From positions 4,309 through 68,308 of the forward strand of contig JANMNW010000674.1 in the NCBI GenBank assembly GCA_031368515.1: DNA of 64,000 nt, given 5' to 3'. The translations under genes were made by a program, and so were the position numbers. This document shows, piece by piece, positions 1-11,166 of this stretch (its first letter is position 1; every line of letters starts with the position of its first letter). Source of the stretch: CANJQH01 sp031368515 (lineage in GTDB: Bacteria; Chloroflexota; Anaerolineae; J036; Brachytrichaceae). The notes beneath the pieces are model-generated. The model had not been told where the DNA came from. It searched no databases and saw nothing but the letters and a program-made list of their open reading frames with translations.

Positions 1-2
1 CG

Positions 3-131
3 CGCATCTGGACATCATGGAACGACATGTATGGCCGGATCTGGAAGGGCAAGCTCGGCAAGGACGACGTCAAGAAAGAGCTGGATACCCTGCAAACCAC
101 CATTGAAGGCCTGGTGAAGAAGTCGGGTTAA
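3..131 (+). CDS. Sugar ABC transporter substrate-binding protein, C-terminal fragment
   Basis: Only the last 42 codons are in the window; the reading frame enters at base 3 and ends at TAA 129-131. The tail (IWTSWNDMYGRIWKGKLG, then an acidic/basic helix ending KKSG) resembles the end of extracellular family 1 solute-binding proteins. The call rests mainly on position: two binding-protein-dependent sugar permeases follow on the same strand, the usual order in carbohydrate uptake operons. The protein would be a lipid-anchored or periplasm-facing sugar receptor. The fragment alone has no diagnostic motif, so the family is inferred from context. Confidence 0.6.
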   Translation, partial: RIWTSWNDMYGRIWKGKLGKDDVKKELDTLQTTIEGLVKKSG

Positions 132-265
132 GCCGGTAGCCGGTAAGCGGTGGGTCGGTGAGGCGGTGGAGCCGTGAGGCGGTGGGCGGTCCACTGCTCA
201 CCGCTCTACCGACCCACTGCCCACCGCTCTACCGTCCCACTGCCTGCAGAGTTCAGAAAGACACC
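132..265. repeat. Intergenic GGT/ACC-rich imperfect inverted repeat
   Basis: Between the binding protein and the first permease the top strand is first a run of GCGGTGGG/TCGGTGAG-like units (about 140-190), then C-rich complements such as ACCGACCCA and GCCCACCGC (about 196-235). GCGGTGGGC at 179-187 can pair with GCCCACCGC at 219-227, and TGGGTCGGT with ACCGACCCA, giving an imperfect hairpin. It could attenuate transcription so that the binding protein is made in excess over the permeases, as is common in such operons, or it may be a dispersed intergenic repeat. An open frame runs through it from ATG 158 but has no recognisable protein content. Confidence 0.55.
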
Positions 266-1219
266 GTGAACACACCTCCACACCAACCTGTCTTGTCGCC
301 TGCGCCGCTGTCACCGAGCCAGCGCTTTGGACGCTGGTATCGCCGGCGCCGCGACGCGATCGTGGCATGGACGTTTCTGACGCCGATGGTGATCTACTTT
401 GTGGTCATGACGTTTGTGCCGCTGGCGTTTCTGATCGGCATCAGCTTTACCGAATGGAACATTATCTCGCCGCCCCAATGGGTGGGATTGCGCAACTTGA
501 AGACCGTGTTCTCCAGTTTCGACAATTGGTTCTATCCGCGCGTGATCGGCCGCACCATCTTGTATGCCGTCGCGATTCTGACTCTCAATATTGCTGGCGG
601 TTTTTTTGTTGCCCTGGTGCTCAATCAATCGCTCAAAGGCAAGGGCTTGTTTCGGACGATGTGGTATGTGCCGTCGGTGTTCTCCGGAGCGGTCGTCGCG
701 CTGCTGCTCAAAATCTATCTGGCCGGATCGTCGATCGGCGTGCTCAACATGCTCATCGGCAATTTCGGCTTCGAACCGGTGGATTGGGTCAACCACCATG
801 TGTGGATGCCGATCATCGGCGTGCTGTTCGTGGTGTGGCAGGGCATTGGCTTCACCGTGATTTTCTTTTTGGCTGGCTTGCAGGCCATCGACGAAAACCT
901 GTATGACGCCGCAAAAATCGACGGCGCCAACAGCCGCCAGCTGCTGCGCTTTATCACCATCCCGCAAATGATTCCGGTGCTGTTGTTCATCTCGGTCACC
1001 GGCTTGATCGGCTCCATGCAGATGTGGGAAGTGCCCAAGATCATCACCGCCGGCGGGCCGAATTACATGACATACACGCTCGTCTACAGCATTCAAAACG
1101 ACTCCTTCGCCGCCCTGGACATGGGCATGGGAACGGCGCAGTCGCTGGTGCTGTTCGCCATGCTGCTGGTGTTCATCGGTTGGCAGCTGAATCAGTATCG
1201 CCAGCAACACGGGGTATAG
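266..1219 (+). CDS. Sugar ABC transporter permease, MalF/UgpA-like
   Basis: Inner-membrane permease subunit of a carbohydrate ABC importer. About six hydrophobic segments are visible, beginning with the helix near residue 35 (FLTPMVIYFVVMTFVPLAFL). The cytoplasmic EAA loop that docks on the ATPase is recognisable as DAAKIDGANSRQLLRFITIP near residue 215. The frame is open from ATG 158, but that stretch is the G/C-repeat region; GTG 266, just after an AGAAAG sequence, gives 317 residues, the normal family size, and an N-terminus that leads directly into the first helix. It pairs with the following permease as the heterodimer. The ATPase subunit is not in the window, so a shared MsiK/MalK-type ATPase encoded elsewhere is likely. 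Confidence 0.9.
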   Translation: MNTPPHQPVLSPAPLSPSQRFGRWYRRRRDAIVAWTFLTPMVIYFVVMTFVPLAFLIGISFTEWNIISPPQWVGLRNLKTVFSSFDNWFYPRVIGRTILYAVAILTLNIAGGFFVALVLNQSLKGKGLFRTMWYVPSVFSGAVVALLLKIYLAGSSIGVLNMLIGNFGFEPVDWVNHHVWMPIIGVLFVVWQGIGFTVIFFLAGLQAIDENLYDAAKIDGANSRQLLRFITIPQMIPVLLFISVTGLIGSMQMWEVPKIITAGGPNYMTYTLVYSIQNDSFAALDMGMGTAQSLVLFAMLLVFIGWQLNQYRQQHGV

Positions 1220-1233
1220 CCCGAACGCCACCC

Positions 1234-2118
1234 ATGAAAAATCAACGCTTCATTGTGCGCACGCTGAGCTACCTGTTTCTCGGCGTGTCCAGCTTCATCA
1301 TGATCTACCCGGTGCTGTTTATGGCGCTGGGCGCCTTCACAACAAAAAACCGCTTTCTTGAAGCGGATATCCTGCCCATCCCAAACACATTTAATGTCAC
1401 GCTGTTTCAACGGGCGCTGGGCGCCGGCGTGTGGGACGCCTACGTGTTCACGCTGCAGCGCTGCGCGTTTTACATCGTCATCACGCTGTTCGTCGGGCTG
1501 CTGGGCGGCTACATCTTTTCAAAACTTAACTTTCCCGGCAAGAACAAGGTCTTCCTGCTCTTTCTATCGGGCATGGTGATGCCTGGCATCCTGATGCTGG
1601 TGCCCATGTATCTGTTGATGGCGTGGTTTCCGTTCTTCGGCGGCAACAACTGGCTGGGCCAGGGTGGACATGGGTTGATTGGCCAATGGCCGGTGCTATT
1701 CGTCTATGGCTGGGTGCCGCCGTTTGCCATCTTCCTGTTCAAGCAAAGTTTTGACATGCTGCCGAGCGAATACGAAGACGCCGCAAAAATGGACGGCGCG
1801 GGCATGTTCACGATCATCTTTCGCATCTACGGGCCGTTGCTTAAGCCGCCCATCGTCGCGCTGTTTATCGTCACATTCCTGGGCGTGTGGAACGAATATC
1901 TCTGGCCCAGCCTGACCATTGCCGGGCACCCGGAGTTCTACCCCATCGCCTATCGCATCCAGAGCGTCATTCTCTCGGACTACTCGCCAGTCGGAACGAC
2001 CGACTATCCGGCTTTGATGGTGCGCACTTTTCTGGCCACATGGCCGCCGGCGCTGGTGTACTTCCTGCTGCAGCGCTACTTCGTTCAGGGTCTGGTCGCA
2101 AGCGGGTTGAAAGGTTGA
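1234..2118 (+). CDS. Sugar ABC transporter permease, MalG/UgpE-like
   Basis: Second membrane subunit of the sugar importer, 294 residues from ATG 1234, 14 bases after the first permease stops. The N-terminus (MKNQRFIVRTLSYLFLG) leads straight into helix one, typical of MalG-type proteins. The EAA motif is EYEDAAKMDGAGMFTIIFRI, about 80 residues before the conserved C-terminal YFVQGLVASGLKG, which is characteristic of the family. The same frame extends upstream inside the first permease gene without family similarity, so the later ATG was chosen. Substrate cannot be deduced from the permeases alone. Confidence 0.92.
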   Translation: MKNQRFIVRTLSYLFLGVSSFIMIYPVLFMALGAFTTKNRFLEADILPIPNTFNVTLFQRALGAGVWDAYVFTLQRCAFYIVITLFVGLLGGYIFSKLNFPGKNKVFLLFLSGMVMPGILMLVPMYLLMAWFPFFGGNNWLGQGGHGLIGQWPVLFVYGWVPPFAIFLFKQSFDMLPSEYEDAAKMDGAGMFTIIFRIYGPLLKPPIVALFIVTFLGVWNEYLWPSLTIAGHPEFYPIAYRIQSVILSDYSPVGTTDYPALMVRTFLATWPPALVYFLLQRYFVQGLVASGLKG

Positions 2119-2119
2119 C

Positions 2120-3793
2120 GTGGCGGACATTCAGGGGGTTCCGCGACACGGGCGCACACGGGCGCTGCCGCAAGCGCGGCAGCCGGCGGTTGTCACGCAG
2201 CCGCGCGCGCATCTGGCGCTGAAGCGCGGCGTCGATGCGATCGTCAACGCCATCCGGCCCACGCTCGGCCCGCTGCCGAGGCTGGTGGTGATGGAAGGGC
2301 TACGGCCCACCGATTTGCCGGAGTTTCTCGACGACGCCGCCACCATCGCCCGGCGCATCATCGAGATCCGCCCACGCAGCGACGATGTCGGCGCCATGCT
2401 GATCCGCCACGCGCTGGCGCGCATGCAGCGCGACGCCGGCGACGGCGGCGCCACTATGGCGGTGATCTACCAAGCCCTTTTGCATGAAGGGTTGCGCTCG
2501 CTGATGCATTTTGGCGCCAACGCCGCGCTGCTGCGCAACGGGTTGGAGCGCGCCCTGCCCCTGGTGCTGAAAGCGCTGCGGGCGGAGGCAACGCCGCTGA
2601 CGGGACGCGCCGCCCTGTCGGATTTGGCGTTGAGCATGTGCCAGGGCGATGCCAGCCTGGCCGCCGTAATTGGCGAAGTCTTCGACATTGTCGGCGCGGA
2701 TGGCTTGATCGTGGTCGAAGGCTGGAACCGCCTGGGGCAGGAGCGCGAATACGTCGAAGGCACCTATTGGAAGCTCAGCGGCTGGACCTCGCGCCTTTTC
2801 GCGACGGAAGCGGCGCATAAGCGCACCGTGTTCGAAGACGCGGCGCTGCTGATCACCGATTTCGATCTGAGAGACCCGCAACAGCTTGTGCCGGTTCTGG
2901 AGCGCTGCATCGGCACGGGCGTAAAGAAGCTGGTCATCACCGCCGCAGGCGCGTCCGATGCGGTCACCGGCCTGCTGGTCAGCAACAACAAAGCCGGATC
3001 GATTGACAGCATGATCGTGCGCGTGCCACAAGCCTCCGAGATGGGCCGGGTGGCAGCCATGGATGACATCGCCGCGATGGTCGGCGGTCGTCCGTTGTGC
3101 GCCGCGGCCTTCTCCGACTTCGAGTCGTTTGCGCCAGCCGATCTGGGTCGTGCCCGGCGCATCTGGGCCACCGAAAGCATGTTTGGCTTTTTTGGCGGCA
3201 AAGGCGATCCGCGCAAGCTGCGGCAACACATGGCGCAGGTGCGCGGCGCGCTGCGGCAAGCCGACGATGCCCATCAAAAATCCGAGCTGCAGTCGCGCTT
3301 GGGGCGATTGAGCGGCGGCACCGCCATCCTGCGCGTCGGAGGCATCCACGATGTCGAACGCGATGCGCGAAAAGCGCTGGCCGAGCGCGCTGTCACCGGC
3401 ATGCGCAATGCGGTGAGCGGCGGTGTGGTGGCCGGCGGCGGGGGCGCGCTGCTCGCAGCGCAAGCGGCTCTGGCGCAGCCGCGCGCCTGCGCGCCAGGCG
3501 AAGCCCTTGCGTTTCAGATCCTGGCGCGCGCGCTGGAAGCGCCCATGCGCGCCATCGCCCACAACGCCGGTCGCGCGCCCGATGTCGTGATCGAACATGC
3601 GCGCGCGGCCGGACCCGGCGCAGGCTTCGATGCGCGCAACAGACGCATTGTCAACATGCGCGAGGCGCGCGTCTTCGATTCCGCCGAAACACTCTGCCGC
3701 GCGCTCGAAATTGCCGTGAGCGGCGCGGCCATGGCCCTGACCACCGATGTGATCGTGCATCACCGCAATCCGATCGAGAGCATCGACCCGTGA
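2120..3793 (+). CDS. Divergent GroEL-like chaperonin, probably ATPase-dead
   Basis: A 557-residue Cpn60 paralogue starting at GTG 2120, one base after the permease stop. GroEL landmarks are present in order: TLGPLPRLVV (GroEL TLGPKGRNVV), a DD near residue 72 matching Asp52, AGDGGATMAV with Asp108 matching Asp87, LQSRLGRLSGGTAIL, SGGVVAGGGGALL and a C-terminal LTTDVIV. Between LQxRL..L.GG and VVAGGG the two proteins align without a gap, and the catalytic Asp398 of GroEL falls on Arg423 here. The LGPKG nucleotide loop is LGPLP, and the GGM-rich tail is missing. It probably binds clients or other subunits without normal ATP cycling; this is inference. It is directly followed by a beta-propeller gene. 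Confidence 0.85.
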   Translation: MADIQGVPRHGRTRALPQARQPAVVTQPRAHLALKRGVDAIVNAIRPTLGPLPRLVVMEGLRPTDLPEFLDDAATIARRIIEIRPRSDDVGAMLIRHALARMQRDAGDGGATMAVIYQALLHEGLRSLMHFGANAALLRNGLERALPLVLKALRAEATPLTGRAALSDLALSMCQGDASLAAVIGEVFDIVGADGLIVVEGWNRLGQEREYVEGTYWKLSGWTSRLFATEAAHKRTVFEDAALLITDFDLRDPQQLVPVLERCIGTGVKKLVITAAGASDAVTGLLVSNNKAGSIDSMIVRVPQASEMGRVAAMDDIAAMVGGRPLCAAAFSDFESFAPADLGRARRIWATESMFGFFGGKGDPRKLRQHMAQVRGALRQADDAHQKSELQSRLGRLSGGTAILRVGGIHDVERDARKALAERAVTGMRNAVSGGVVAGGGGALLAAQAALAQPRACAPGEALAFQILARALEAPMRAIAHNAGRAPDVVIEHARAAGPGAGFDARNRRIVNMREARVFDSAETLCRALEIAVSGAAMALTTDVIVHHRNPIESIDP

Positions 3794-3812
3794 CTTCGCC
3801 GTCCAACTCCGC

Positions 3813-5642
3813 ATGGAAAAACGCCCCCTAGCCCAAGGCCCGGCTTTGACCGCCGCCGGACACCTGCCAGCTGGCACGCCAACCGCGCTGGCGCTGGCAG
3901 GCGCCGACAACCGCACGCTGCTGCTGGGAAGCAAGATCGGCATTCATCGCTGCGCCGATTGGCTGCAAGCCTCGCCACGCTGGGAACGCCTGCCTAACGC
4001 GCCGCTGGGCGTGATTGCGCTGGCCGCATCTCCTGATTTCGACAACGACCATACCCTCGTCGCCAGCACGCAAGCGGACATATTTATCTCGCGCGATGGC
4101 GGGGCCACCTGGCAGCCGGCGAATTTGCCGCCGCCCCACCCGCTGATTCTGTGCCTCGCATTTTCACCTGGATTTGCCGAAGACGGGATGATTGTGGCGG
4201 GCACCATGGAAGACGGCGTGATCGTCTCGGACGACCGCGGCGCGCACTGGCAACGCCGCAATTTCGGCCTGCTTGACGCCGCCGTCTACGCCATCGCGTT
4301 TTCACCCAGCTTTTCAGCCGACGGCACGTTGTATGCCGGCGCGGAGTCGGCTCTTTACAAAAGTTACAACCGGGCCAAAGCCTGGAAGCCGCTCGATTTC
4401 GATGAAACGGCTGCGCCGGTGCTCAGCCTGGCGATCGACGGCGCCGGCGCGCTTTTCGCCGGAACGGAGGCCAGCGGGCTGTTTCGCCTGGATAACGGGC
4501 TAACTTTATGGCAGCGTTGTGATCTTGCGCCCGGCACGGTCAATGCATTGACTGCGACTCGCGATGGCCGGGTGATCGCGGCTACTCACGAAGGCGTGTA
4601 CGAGGCTGCGAAAGGCCAGACTGACTGGCGCCAAGTGTTGCGGGCGCCGGTGCTCAGTGTGTGCGCGCACCCGTCCGGCGTGTTTGCCAGTGTGATCGAG
4701 GGAGGCTTGTGGTCACAAACCGGCGCGGACGAATGGCGCCCGCTGGGAACGCCGCCGATCCGTTCGGTCAGCGGTTGCGTGTTGTCGCCGCATGTGCCGA
4801 GCGGCGAAAAAGTGTATGCGCATGGGCTGCAAGAAGGCATCTGGTCGAGCGTCGACGGCGGCACAACCTGGCAATCGCTTAATGACGAACTGCCCGCGAT
4901 TGATGTGCATGCGCTCGCTATCTCGCCGGCCGCTGGCACTCTGGCGGCCGCCACGCCCGACGGCATCGTGCTGAGCGACAACGACGGCGCAACCTGGCGC
5001 ATCGCGCGCGAAGGTGCCGCCACACGGGTGTGCTTTTCGCCGGACGGCGGCGCGCTGGCGGCGGTCTTCAACGACTGCGACGTGCTAACCGGTTCGCGCG
5101 ACGGCGCAGCCTGGCGCGACTGCGCGATCCCTTGGCCGGGCGACAGTCGCATTTTGGCTTTGGCGCTGCGCGATGACGGGATGCTATGCGTGGCGGCGCA
5201 GCAGCGCGAAGCGGTGTGCATTTGGTCCGGACGACCCGGCGCGTGGCGCGCGGTGCTGCGCCTGGACTCAATGCCCAACGCAACGGTCTCGTTTGAGGGA
5301 GCGGAACGGCCCGGGCGCTGGCATGCCAGCATCGGTCACACGGTTTTCATGTTCGAGCAGGATGCGCTTGCGGCTCAGGGCGTAATTCAGCCCAAAGACG
5401 AGGCCATGGCGACGGTTCTCGGCTTGTGCGGCGCAACACATGCCGGCCGGCATGTGCTCTTCGCCAATACCGGCAGGCGAATACTGCGCTCCGAGTCGGT
5501 CACGGACTGGCGCATCGTGCATGACTTTGGCGAAGACATCGCGCTTGCATTGGCCCTGGGCAAGCCATCGGCCGGAAAGGCAAGCGTGTGCGCGCTGGTG
5601 CTGGGCGGCGAGTTCCAGCGCGGCGTTTTTGACCTGACCTGA
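3813..5642 (+). CDS. Asp-box (BNR/sialidase-like) beta-propeller protein
   Basis: A 609-residue protein of repeated propeller blades. Asp-box motifs (S-x-D-x-G-x-T-W) recur: SRDGGATWQPA, SDDRGAHWQRR, SVDGGTTWQSL, SDNDGATWRIA and SRDGAAWRDC, each followed by a hydrophobic strand such as ILCLAFSPGF or VYAIAFSPSF. Catalytic sialidase residues are not evident; proteins of this type are usually binding or photosystem-stability-factor-like propellers. No signal peptide or membrane segment is visible, so it is likely cytoplasmic. The ATG at 3813 lies 19 bases after the chaperonin stop, so the two are probably co-transcribed and may work together, for example as a client or cofactor of the unusual chaperonin. 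Confidence 0.8.
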   Translation: MEKRPLAQGPALTAAGHLPAGTPTALALAGADNRTLLLGSKIGIHRCADWLQASPRWERLPNAPLGVIALAASPDFDNDHTLVASTQADIFISRDGGATWQPANLPPPHPLILCLAFSPGFAEDGMIVAGTMEDGVIVSDDRGAHWQRRNFGLLDAAVYAIAFSPSFSADGTLYAGAESALYKSYNRAKAWKPLDFDETAAPVLSLAIDGAGALFAGTEASGLFRLDNGLTLWQRCDLAPGTVNALTATRDGRVIAATHEGVYEAAKGQTDWRQVLRAPVLSVCAHPSGVFASVIEGGLWSQTGADEWRPLGTPPIRSVSGCVLSPHVPSGEKVYAHGLQEGIWSSVDGGTTWQSLNDELPAIDVHALAISPAAGTLAAATPDGIVLSDNDGATWRIAREGAATRVCFSPDGGALAAVFNDCDVLTGSRDGAAWRDCAIPWPGDSRILALALRDDGMLCVAAQQREAVCIWSGRPGAWRAVLRLDSMPNATVSFEGAERPGRWHASIGHTVFMFEQDALAAQGVIQPKDEAMATVLGLCGATHAGRHVLFANTGRRILRSESVTDWRIVHDFGEDIALALALGKPSAGKASVCALVLGGEFQRGVFDLT

Positions 5643-5657
5643 ACGCCGCATCATCAG

Positions 5658-5959
5658 TCAGTATGCGACGAGCCGCTGCTTCAGATCTGCGCGCACGCGC
5701 TCAAACTCCGATTGAACGGCCTCCGCATGCGCCGTCAGTCCCTCCACCGCGCCCGCGCGCGCTGCCGAATCCAAATCGGCCGCATACTGCACGAGCCGTG
5801 CCGCGCCGATGAAGCGTGAGCCGGCCGCGATCTGCTGAGCAATCGTTCGCGCGGTTTCGTGATCGCGCGCGCGCGCCGATTCAGTCAGGCGCGCAATCTG
5901 CGCCGAAAGGTCATCCAAATACACGGATGCGACCGCGCCGGCTGTTTGATCCGAGCCGT

Positions 5960-5972
<13 letters not shown>
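5658..5972 (-). CDS. Hpt-like domain, detached and lacking the phospho-histidine
   Basis: A 104-residue helical protein. Its pattern IARLTESARARDHETAR then AQQIAAGSRFIGAARL matches the Hpt helix pair in which the motif is AHxLKGSSxxxGAxxL, but Gln46 stands at the histidine position and KG is AA. Its ATG overlaps the end of the hybrid kinase gene by 13 bases. The kinase ends IDEAAWRDLWVR, which is how an Hpt domain normally begins, and a one-base insertion before this ATG would join the two frames as AAWRDLMGALNGS. This is therefore best read as the C-terminal domain of the kinase separated by a frameshift, or as a translationally coupled remnant. A phosphotransfer function is unlikely. Confidence 0.7.
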
Positions 5973-8574
<2,602 letters not shown>

Positions 8575-8578
<4 letters not shown>

Positions 8579-9126
8579 GCCGGTTGCGGCATGCGCGTCA
8601 ACACCCACTCGGCATGGGTGCCATCTTCCGCGCCCGCGTCGCGCTGCAGGGTGATGTTTTCACCAAAGTGTTGGATGCACCCCATGATCAGGCCCTCGGC
8701 CACGCCGGCAAAGGGCCGGACCGAGCGGTATGTCAGGCGCGCGCCGCCGTCCGCGGCCAAGTCCACAGAAATGCGCGGCAGCTCGGCATCCGGATATAGC
8801 TTGCGCACTTCCACATGAATGTAGCCATCGATCCGTTGCAGCATGTCAAAAGCGCTGGTCACACCCTCGAAAAATGCCGGATACAACGTGGAGAAACGGC
8901 CAAACAGATAGCGGCCAAACGCGCGGGTTAGATCGGGCAACGGCACGCCTGTCTGCGCGCTCAGCGCGACCACCATGCTGAGCATCTCGCGATGGTCGTA
9001 ACTGCCGACGGCCGTGTACGCCCCGCCCGACGGCAAGTCGGACTTGGTGATGATGTCGTCGGCAACGTCAACGCCAAAGGTCTGCTCGACCATCTCGATA
9101 AATTCGGTGAAGACCATTCCTTTCAT
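8575..9126 (-). CDS. H-NOX heme nitric-oxide/oxygen sensor
   Basis: 183 residues starting MKGMVFTEFIEMVE, the standard H-NOX opening (MKGxxF). The proximal heme ligand is His104 in IDGYIHVEVRKLYP, and the porphyrin-propionate clamp YxSxR is Tyr133-Ser135-Arg137 (YRSVR). LYPAFFEG and the later AEGLIMGCIQHFGE also match the family. H-NOX proteins bind NO, and sometimes O2, through ferrous heme and control a partner kinase or cyclase; here the partner is the ATGA-overlapping hybrid kinase. A GGAG Shine-Dalgarno lies 7 bases before the ATG. A distal tyrosine for O2 binding cannot be judged from sequence alone, but NO sensing is the default expectation. Confidence 0.92.
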
Positions 9127-9141
9127 TGTTGTGCTCCAGTG

Positions 9142-10455
9142 TCAAGCATGCTGCGATGAAAAAGCGGCGCGTTCCCGGCGATATAGCATCAGGTCCCAAA
9201 CTAGCACCGCGCCAAACAGGCCGGCCATGAGGACGACCTGAATCAAAACAACGTCGCGCAGCGTGGCGTGAAACAGCCACAGCGCAGCGACTTGCGACAC
9301 GCCGCCACAAATCGCAAACACACTGCCAAGTTTGTTGCCCGCCGAGAGCCGGTAGTTGATGATCACATTGGCCAGCGCATAGAACGCCGTCGCCAGCGCA
9401 TACAGCCACACCAGCGGCGCAACCGGCAGATAAGCGGCCCCAAACAGCAGCCGCACGATAAACTCCGGCGCGGCATAGGCCGCCACGACAATGGCCGCGC
9501 TGACCGCTCCCACCAGCCCCAATGAATTGACCAGCAGGTGATGATGACGCTCGCCGCGCGCATGGCGTTGCGCAACGATCGGAAAGAGCGTGGTCACCAC
9601 CGACCAGGTGGCAAAAAACACGATGCGTCCGATCAGCGCCAGCGCCGCATACTGGCCGGCGTCTTCGGCCGCAAAGAAGTGTTTGACCATCAGCACATCG
9701 CTGTTGTTGATCAGGATCTGACCGACCAGCGCGCCGCCGGCCGCCAGCGCAAAGCGGCCGACCGCTCGGCGCTCCTCGGCCGGCACCGTCGCCGTTTCGC
9801 CGACGCCGGGCCGCTCGGCGGGTGCGCGCGCGATGACCAGGGCGGCGGCCAGCGACACCAGCAGCGCCGCCACCACGCCGTTGACCTCCAGGCCAAGCGC
9901 AAGCAGCGCCACGGCGACGATCAGGCGCGACCACATTTCGGCCTGATAGCTGGCGGCCAGGCGGCCAAACCGCGTGCGGCCTTGCAGCGCGCCTCGATCG
10001 ACGGAGACGGCCAAATAGACCGGAACGCCAAATCCAAGAACCGCCAACGGCAGCGCCGATGCCAGATGGAAAAAGTCGCGCAACAGCGGCGACAGGCCGG
10101 CAAAAACCACCGCGAAGCCCAGCCCGGTCATCCAGGCCAGCCGCGAAAGCCAGCGCTTCAGCGCGGCTCCCTGCCCGCGCAGCATCGCGCTGCCCGCGCC
10201 GTCCGTCGCGTAATGGGTGGCGACAAACTTGGAGGTGACCATGATCAACGCCGCCGCCACAAACGAAAACAGCAGCAACAGCGTGACCATCAGGCTGGCA
10301 TCGGCAAACGCCGCTGGTCCAAGCCAGCGGCCCAGCACAATGTTGAAGGCATAGTTGCCGACGTTGACCAGCGTGCTGCTGACAAACAGCAGCCCGCCGC
10401 CGCGCAGCAGCTCGCCGGGCGCCGGCAGCTTGCCGCGCCCTAGTGCCTTAAGCAT
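9142..10455 (-). CDS. Polysaccharide flippase-like membrane protein (MATE/Wzx superfamily)
   Basis: 437 residues with about 12-14 hydrophobic segments, opening LLRGGGLLFVSSTLVNVGNY and then ALGRWLGPAAF-like text (VLGRWLGPAAFADAS), the signature of polysaccharide-biosynthesis flippases that move lipid-linked glycans across the membrane. It overlaps the upstream response-regulator gene by 16 bases and is followed 15 bases later by the H-NOX gene, so a transport gene is embedded in a signalling operon. This suggests that surface glycan export is part of the process controlled by the partner-switch and H-NOX modules; two glycosyltransferases lie further upstream on the same strand. A second flippase, in the polysaccharide cluster, starts at 57939. 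Confidence 0.85.
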   Translation of the reverse strand: MLKALGRGKLPAPGELLRGGGLLFVSSTLVNVGNYAFNIVLGRWLGPAAFADASLMVTLLLLFSFVAAALIMVTSKFVATHYATDGAGSAMLRGQGAALKRWLSRLAWMTGLGFAVVFAGLSPLLRDFFHLASALPLAVLGFGVPVYLAVSVDRGALQGRTRFGRLAASYQAEMWSRLIVAVALLALGLEVNGVVAALLVSLAAALVIARAPAERPGVGETATVPAEERRAVGRFALAAGGALVGQILINNSDVLMVKHFFAAEDAGQYAALALIGRIVFFATWSVVTTLFPIVAQRHARGERHHHLLVNSLGLVGAVSAAIVVAAYAAPEFIVRLLFGAAYLPVAPLVWLYALATAFYALANVIINYRLSAGNKLGSVFAICGGVSQVAALWLFHATLRDVVLIQVVLMAGLFGAVLVWDLMLYRRERAAFSSQHA

Positions 10456-10805
10456 TGGTCGACCGCCTTTAGCAGTTCCTGCGTGCTCGACGGTTTGGTG
10501 AGAAAGGCGGTCGCGCCGGCGGCGCTGGCGCGCGCGCGGTCTTCGTCATAGTTGCTGGCGGTAAGCATGATCACCGGCAGGTATTTCGTGCTTGCATCGG
10601 CGCGCAGATGCTTGAGCAGCTCCACGCCGTCCACATCGGGCATGTCGATGTCACAGATGACCAGATCGACCGACCGCTGCTCCAGCAGACTGATCGCGGC
10701 GGTTGCGCCGTCGGCCACGACTGTCTCGTGGCCGGCGGTGCGCAGTTGGGCCTGCAGCACCCGTTGCGTGACAGAGTAATCGTCCACTGCGAGTATGCGT
10801 GCCAT
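10440..10805 (-). CDS. Stand-alone CheY-like response regulator
   Basis: 121 residues forming one receiver domain: acidic pair Asp8-Asp9 (ILAVDDYS), phospho-acceptor Asp52 in VICDIDMPDVDG, Thr in MLTAS and Lys in LTKPSS. There is no output domain, so it acts by protein contact or as a phospho-relay partner of the hybrid kinase encoded three genes downstream. The frame is open further upstream within the STAS gene, but ATG 10805 begins the fold (MARILAVDD) exactly and lies 10 bases after the STAS stop. Confidence 0.92.
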   Translation of the reverse strand: MARILAVDDYSVTQRVLQAQLRTAGHETVVADGATAAISLLEQRSVDLVICDIDMPDVDGVELLKHLRADASTKYLPVIMLTASNYDEDRARASAAGATAFLTKPSSTQELLKAVDQCLRH

Positions 10806-10815
10806 AGAAATGCGT

Positions 10816-11166
10816 TTAAGCCTTGCGCCAAACAGCCAATGCTTCTTCGGCGCTGGCCGAGAATTCAAAGACCTGGTCGAATCGGGTGAGTTTGAGAATG
10901 CGGTTGGCGGCCTCGATTTTGGGCGCCACCATGCGCACATTGCCGCCCGCCATGCGCGAGCGTTTGAGCGCCATCACCAGCACCGACATGCCGGCTGAGT
11001 CCATAAACGGCGTGCTCGACAGGTCTAGCACCAGGTTGGTGACGCCGCTGTCCAGCAGGTTGGTGATGCGTTCGCGCAACGCCGGCGCGCTGAACGCGTC
11101 GATTGCGCTCTTGGGCGCGATGACCGCGGCGCGGATAAGGTGTTCGTCTACAGTTAGGTCCATCAT
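10816..11166 (-). CDS. STAS-domain anti-sigma factor antagonist (RsbV/SpoIIAA-like)
   Basis: 116 residues. The STAS core is recognisable by LVLDLSSTPFMDSAGMSVLV, where the Ser after Asp is the residue phosphorylated by RsbW-type kinases in partner-switch modules. When dephosphorylated by an RsbU/SpoIIE phosphatase the protein sequesters the kinase. The start is fixed by ATGA overlap with the upstream kinase gene (ATG 11166-11164, TGA 11165-11163). Phosphatase, kinase and antagonist are adjacent in one operon, so the partner-switch core is complete here. No sigma factor is encoded in the window, so the final target is unknown and may not be transcription. Confidence 0.92.
   Translation of the reverse strand: MMDLTVDEHLIRAAVIAPKSAIDAFSAPALRERITNLLDSGVTNLVLDLSSTPFMDSAGMSVLVMALKRSRMAGGNVRMVAPKIEAANRILKLTRFDQVFEFSASAEEALAVWRKA

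Noticed and set aside
158..265. Upstream extension of the first permease to ATG 158
   Set aside because: These codons are the intergenic GGT/ACC repeat; GTG 266 gives the standard family length and N-terminus.
311..1231. 306-codon open frame antisense to the first permease
   Set aside because: His/Gln-rich product without hydrophobic segments or motifs; the plus-strand permease is convincing.
2300..3943. 547-codon open frame antisense to the chaperonin gene
   Set aside because: Its product is His/Arg/Gln-rich low-complexity text with no recognisable motif; it mirrors the codon bias of the real high-GC gene on the other strand.
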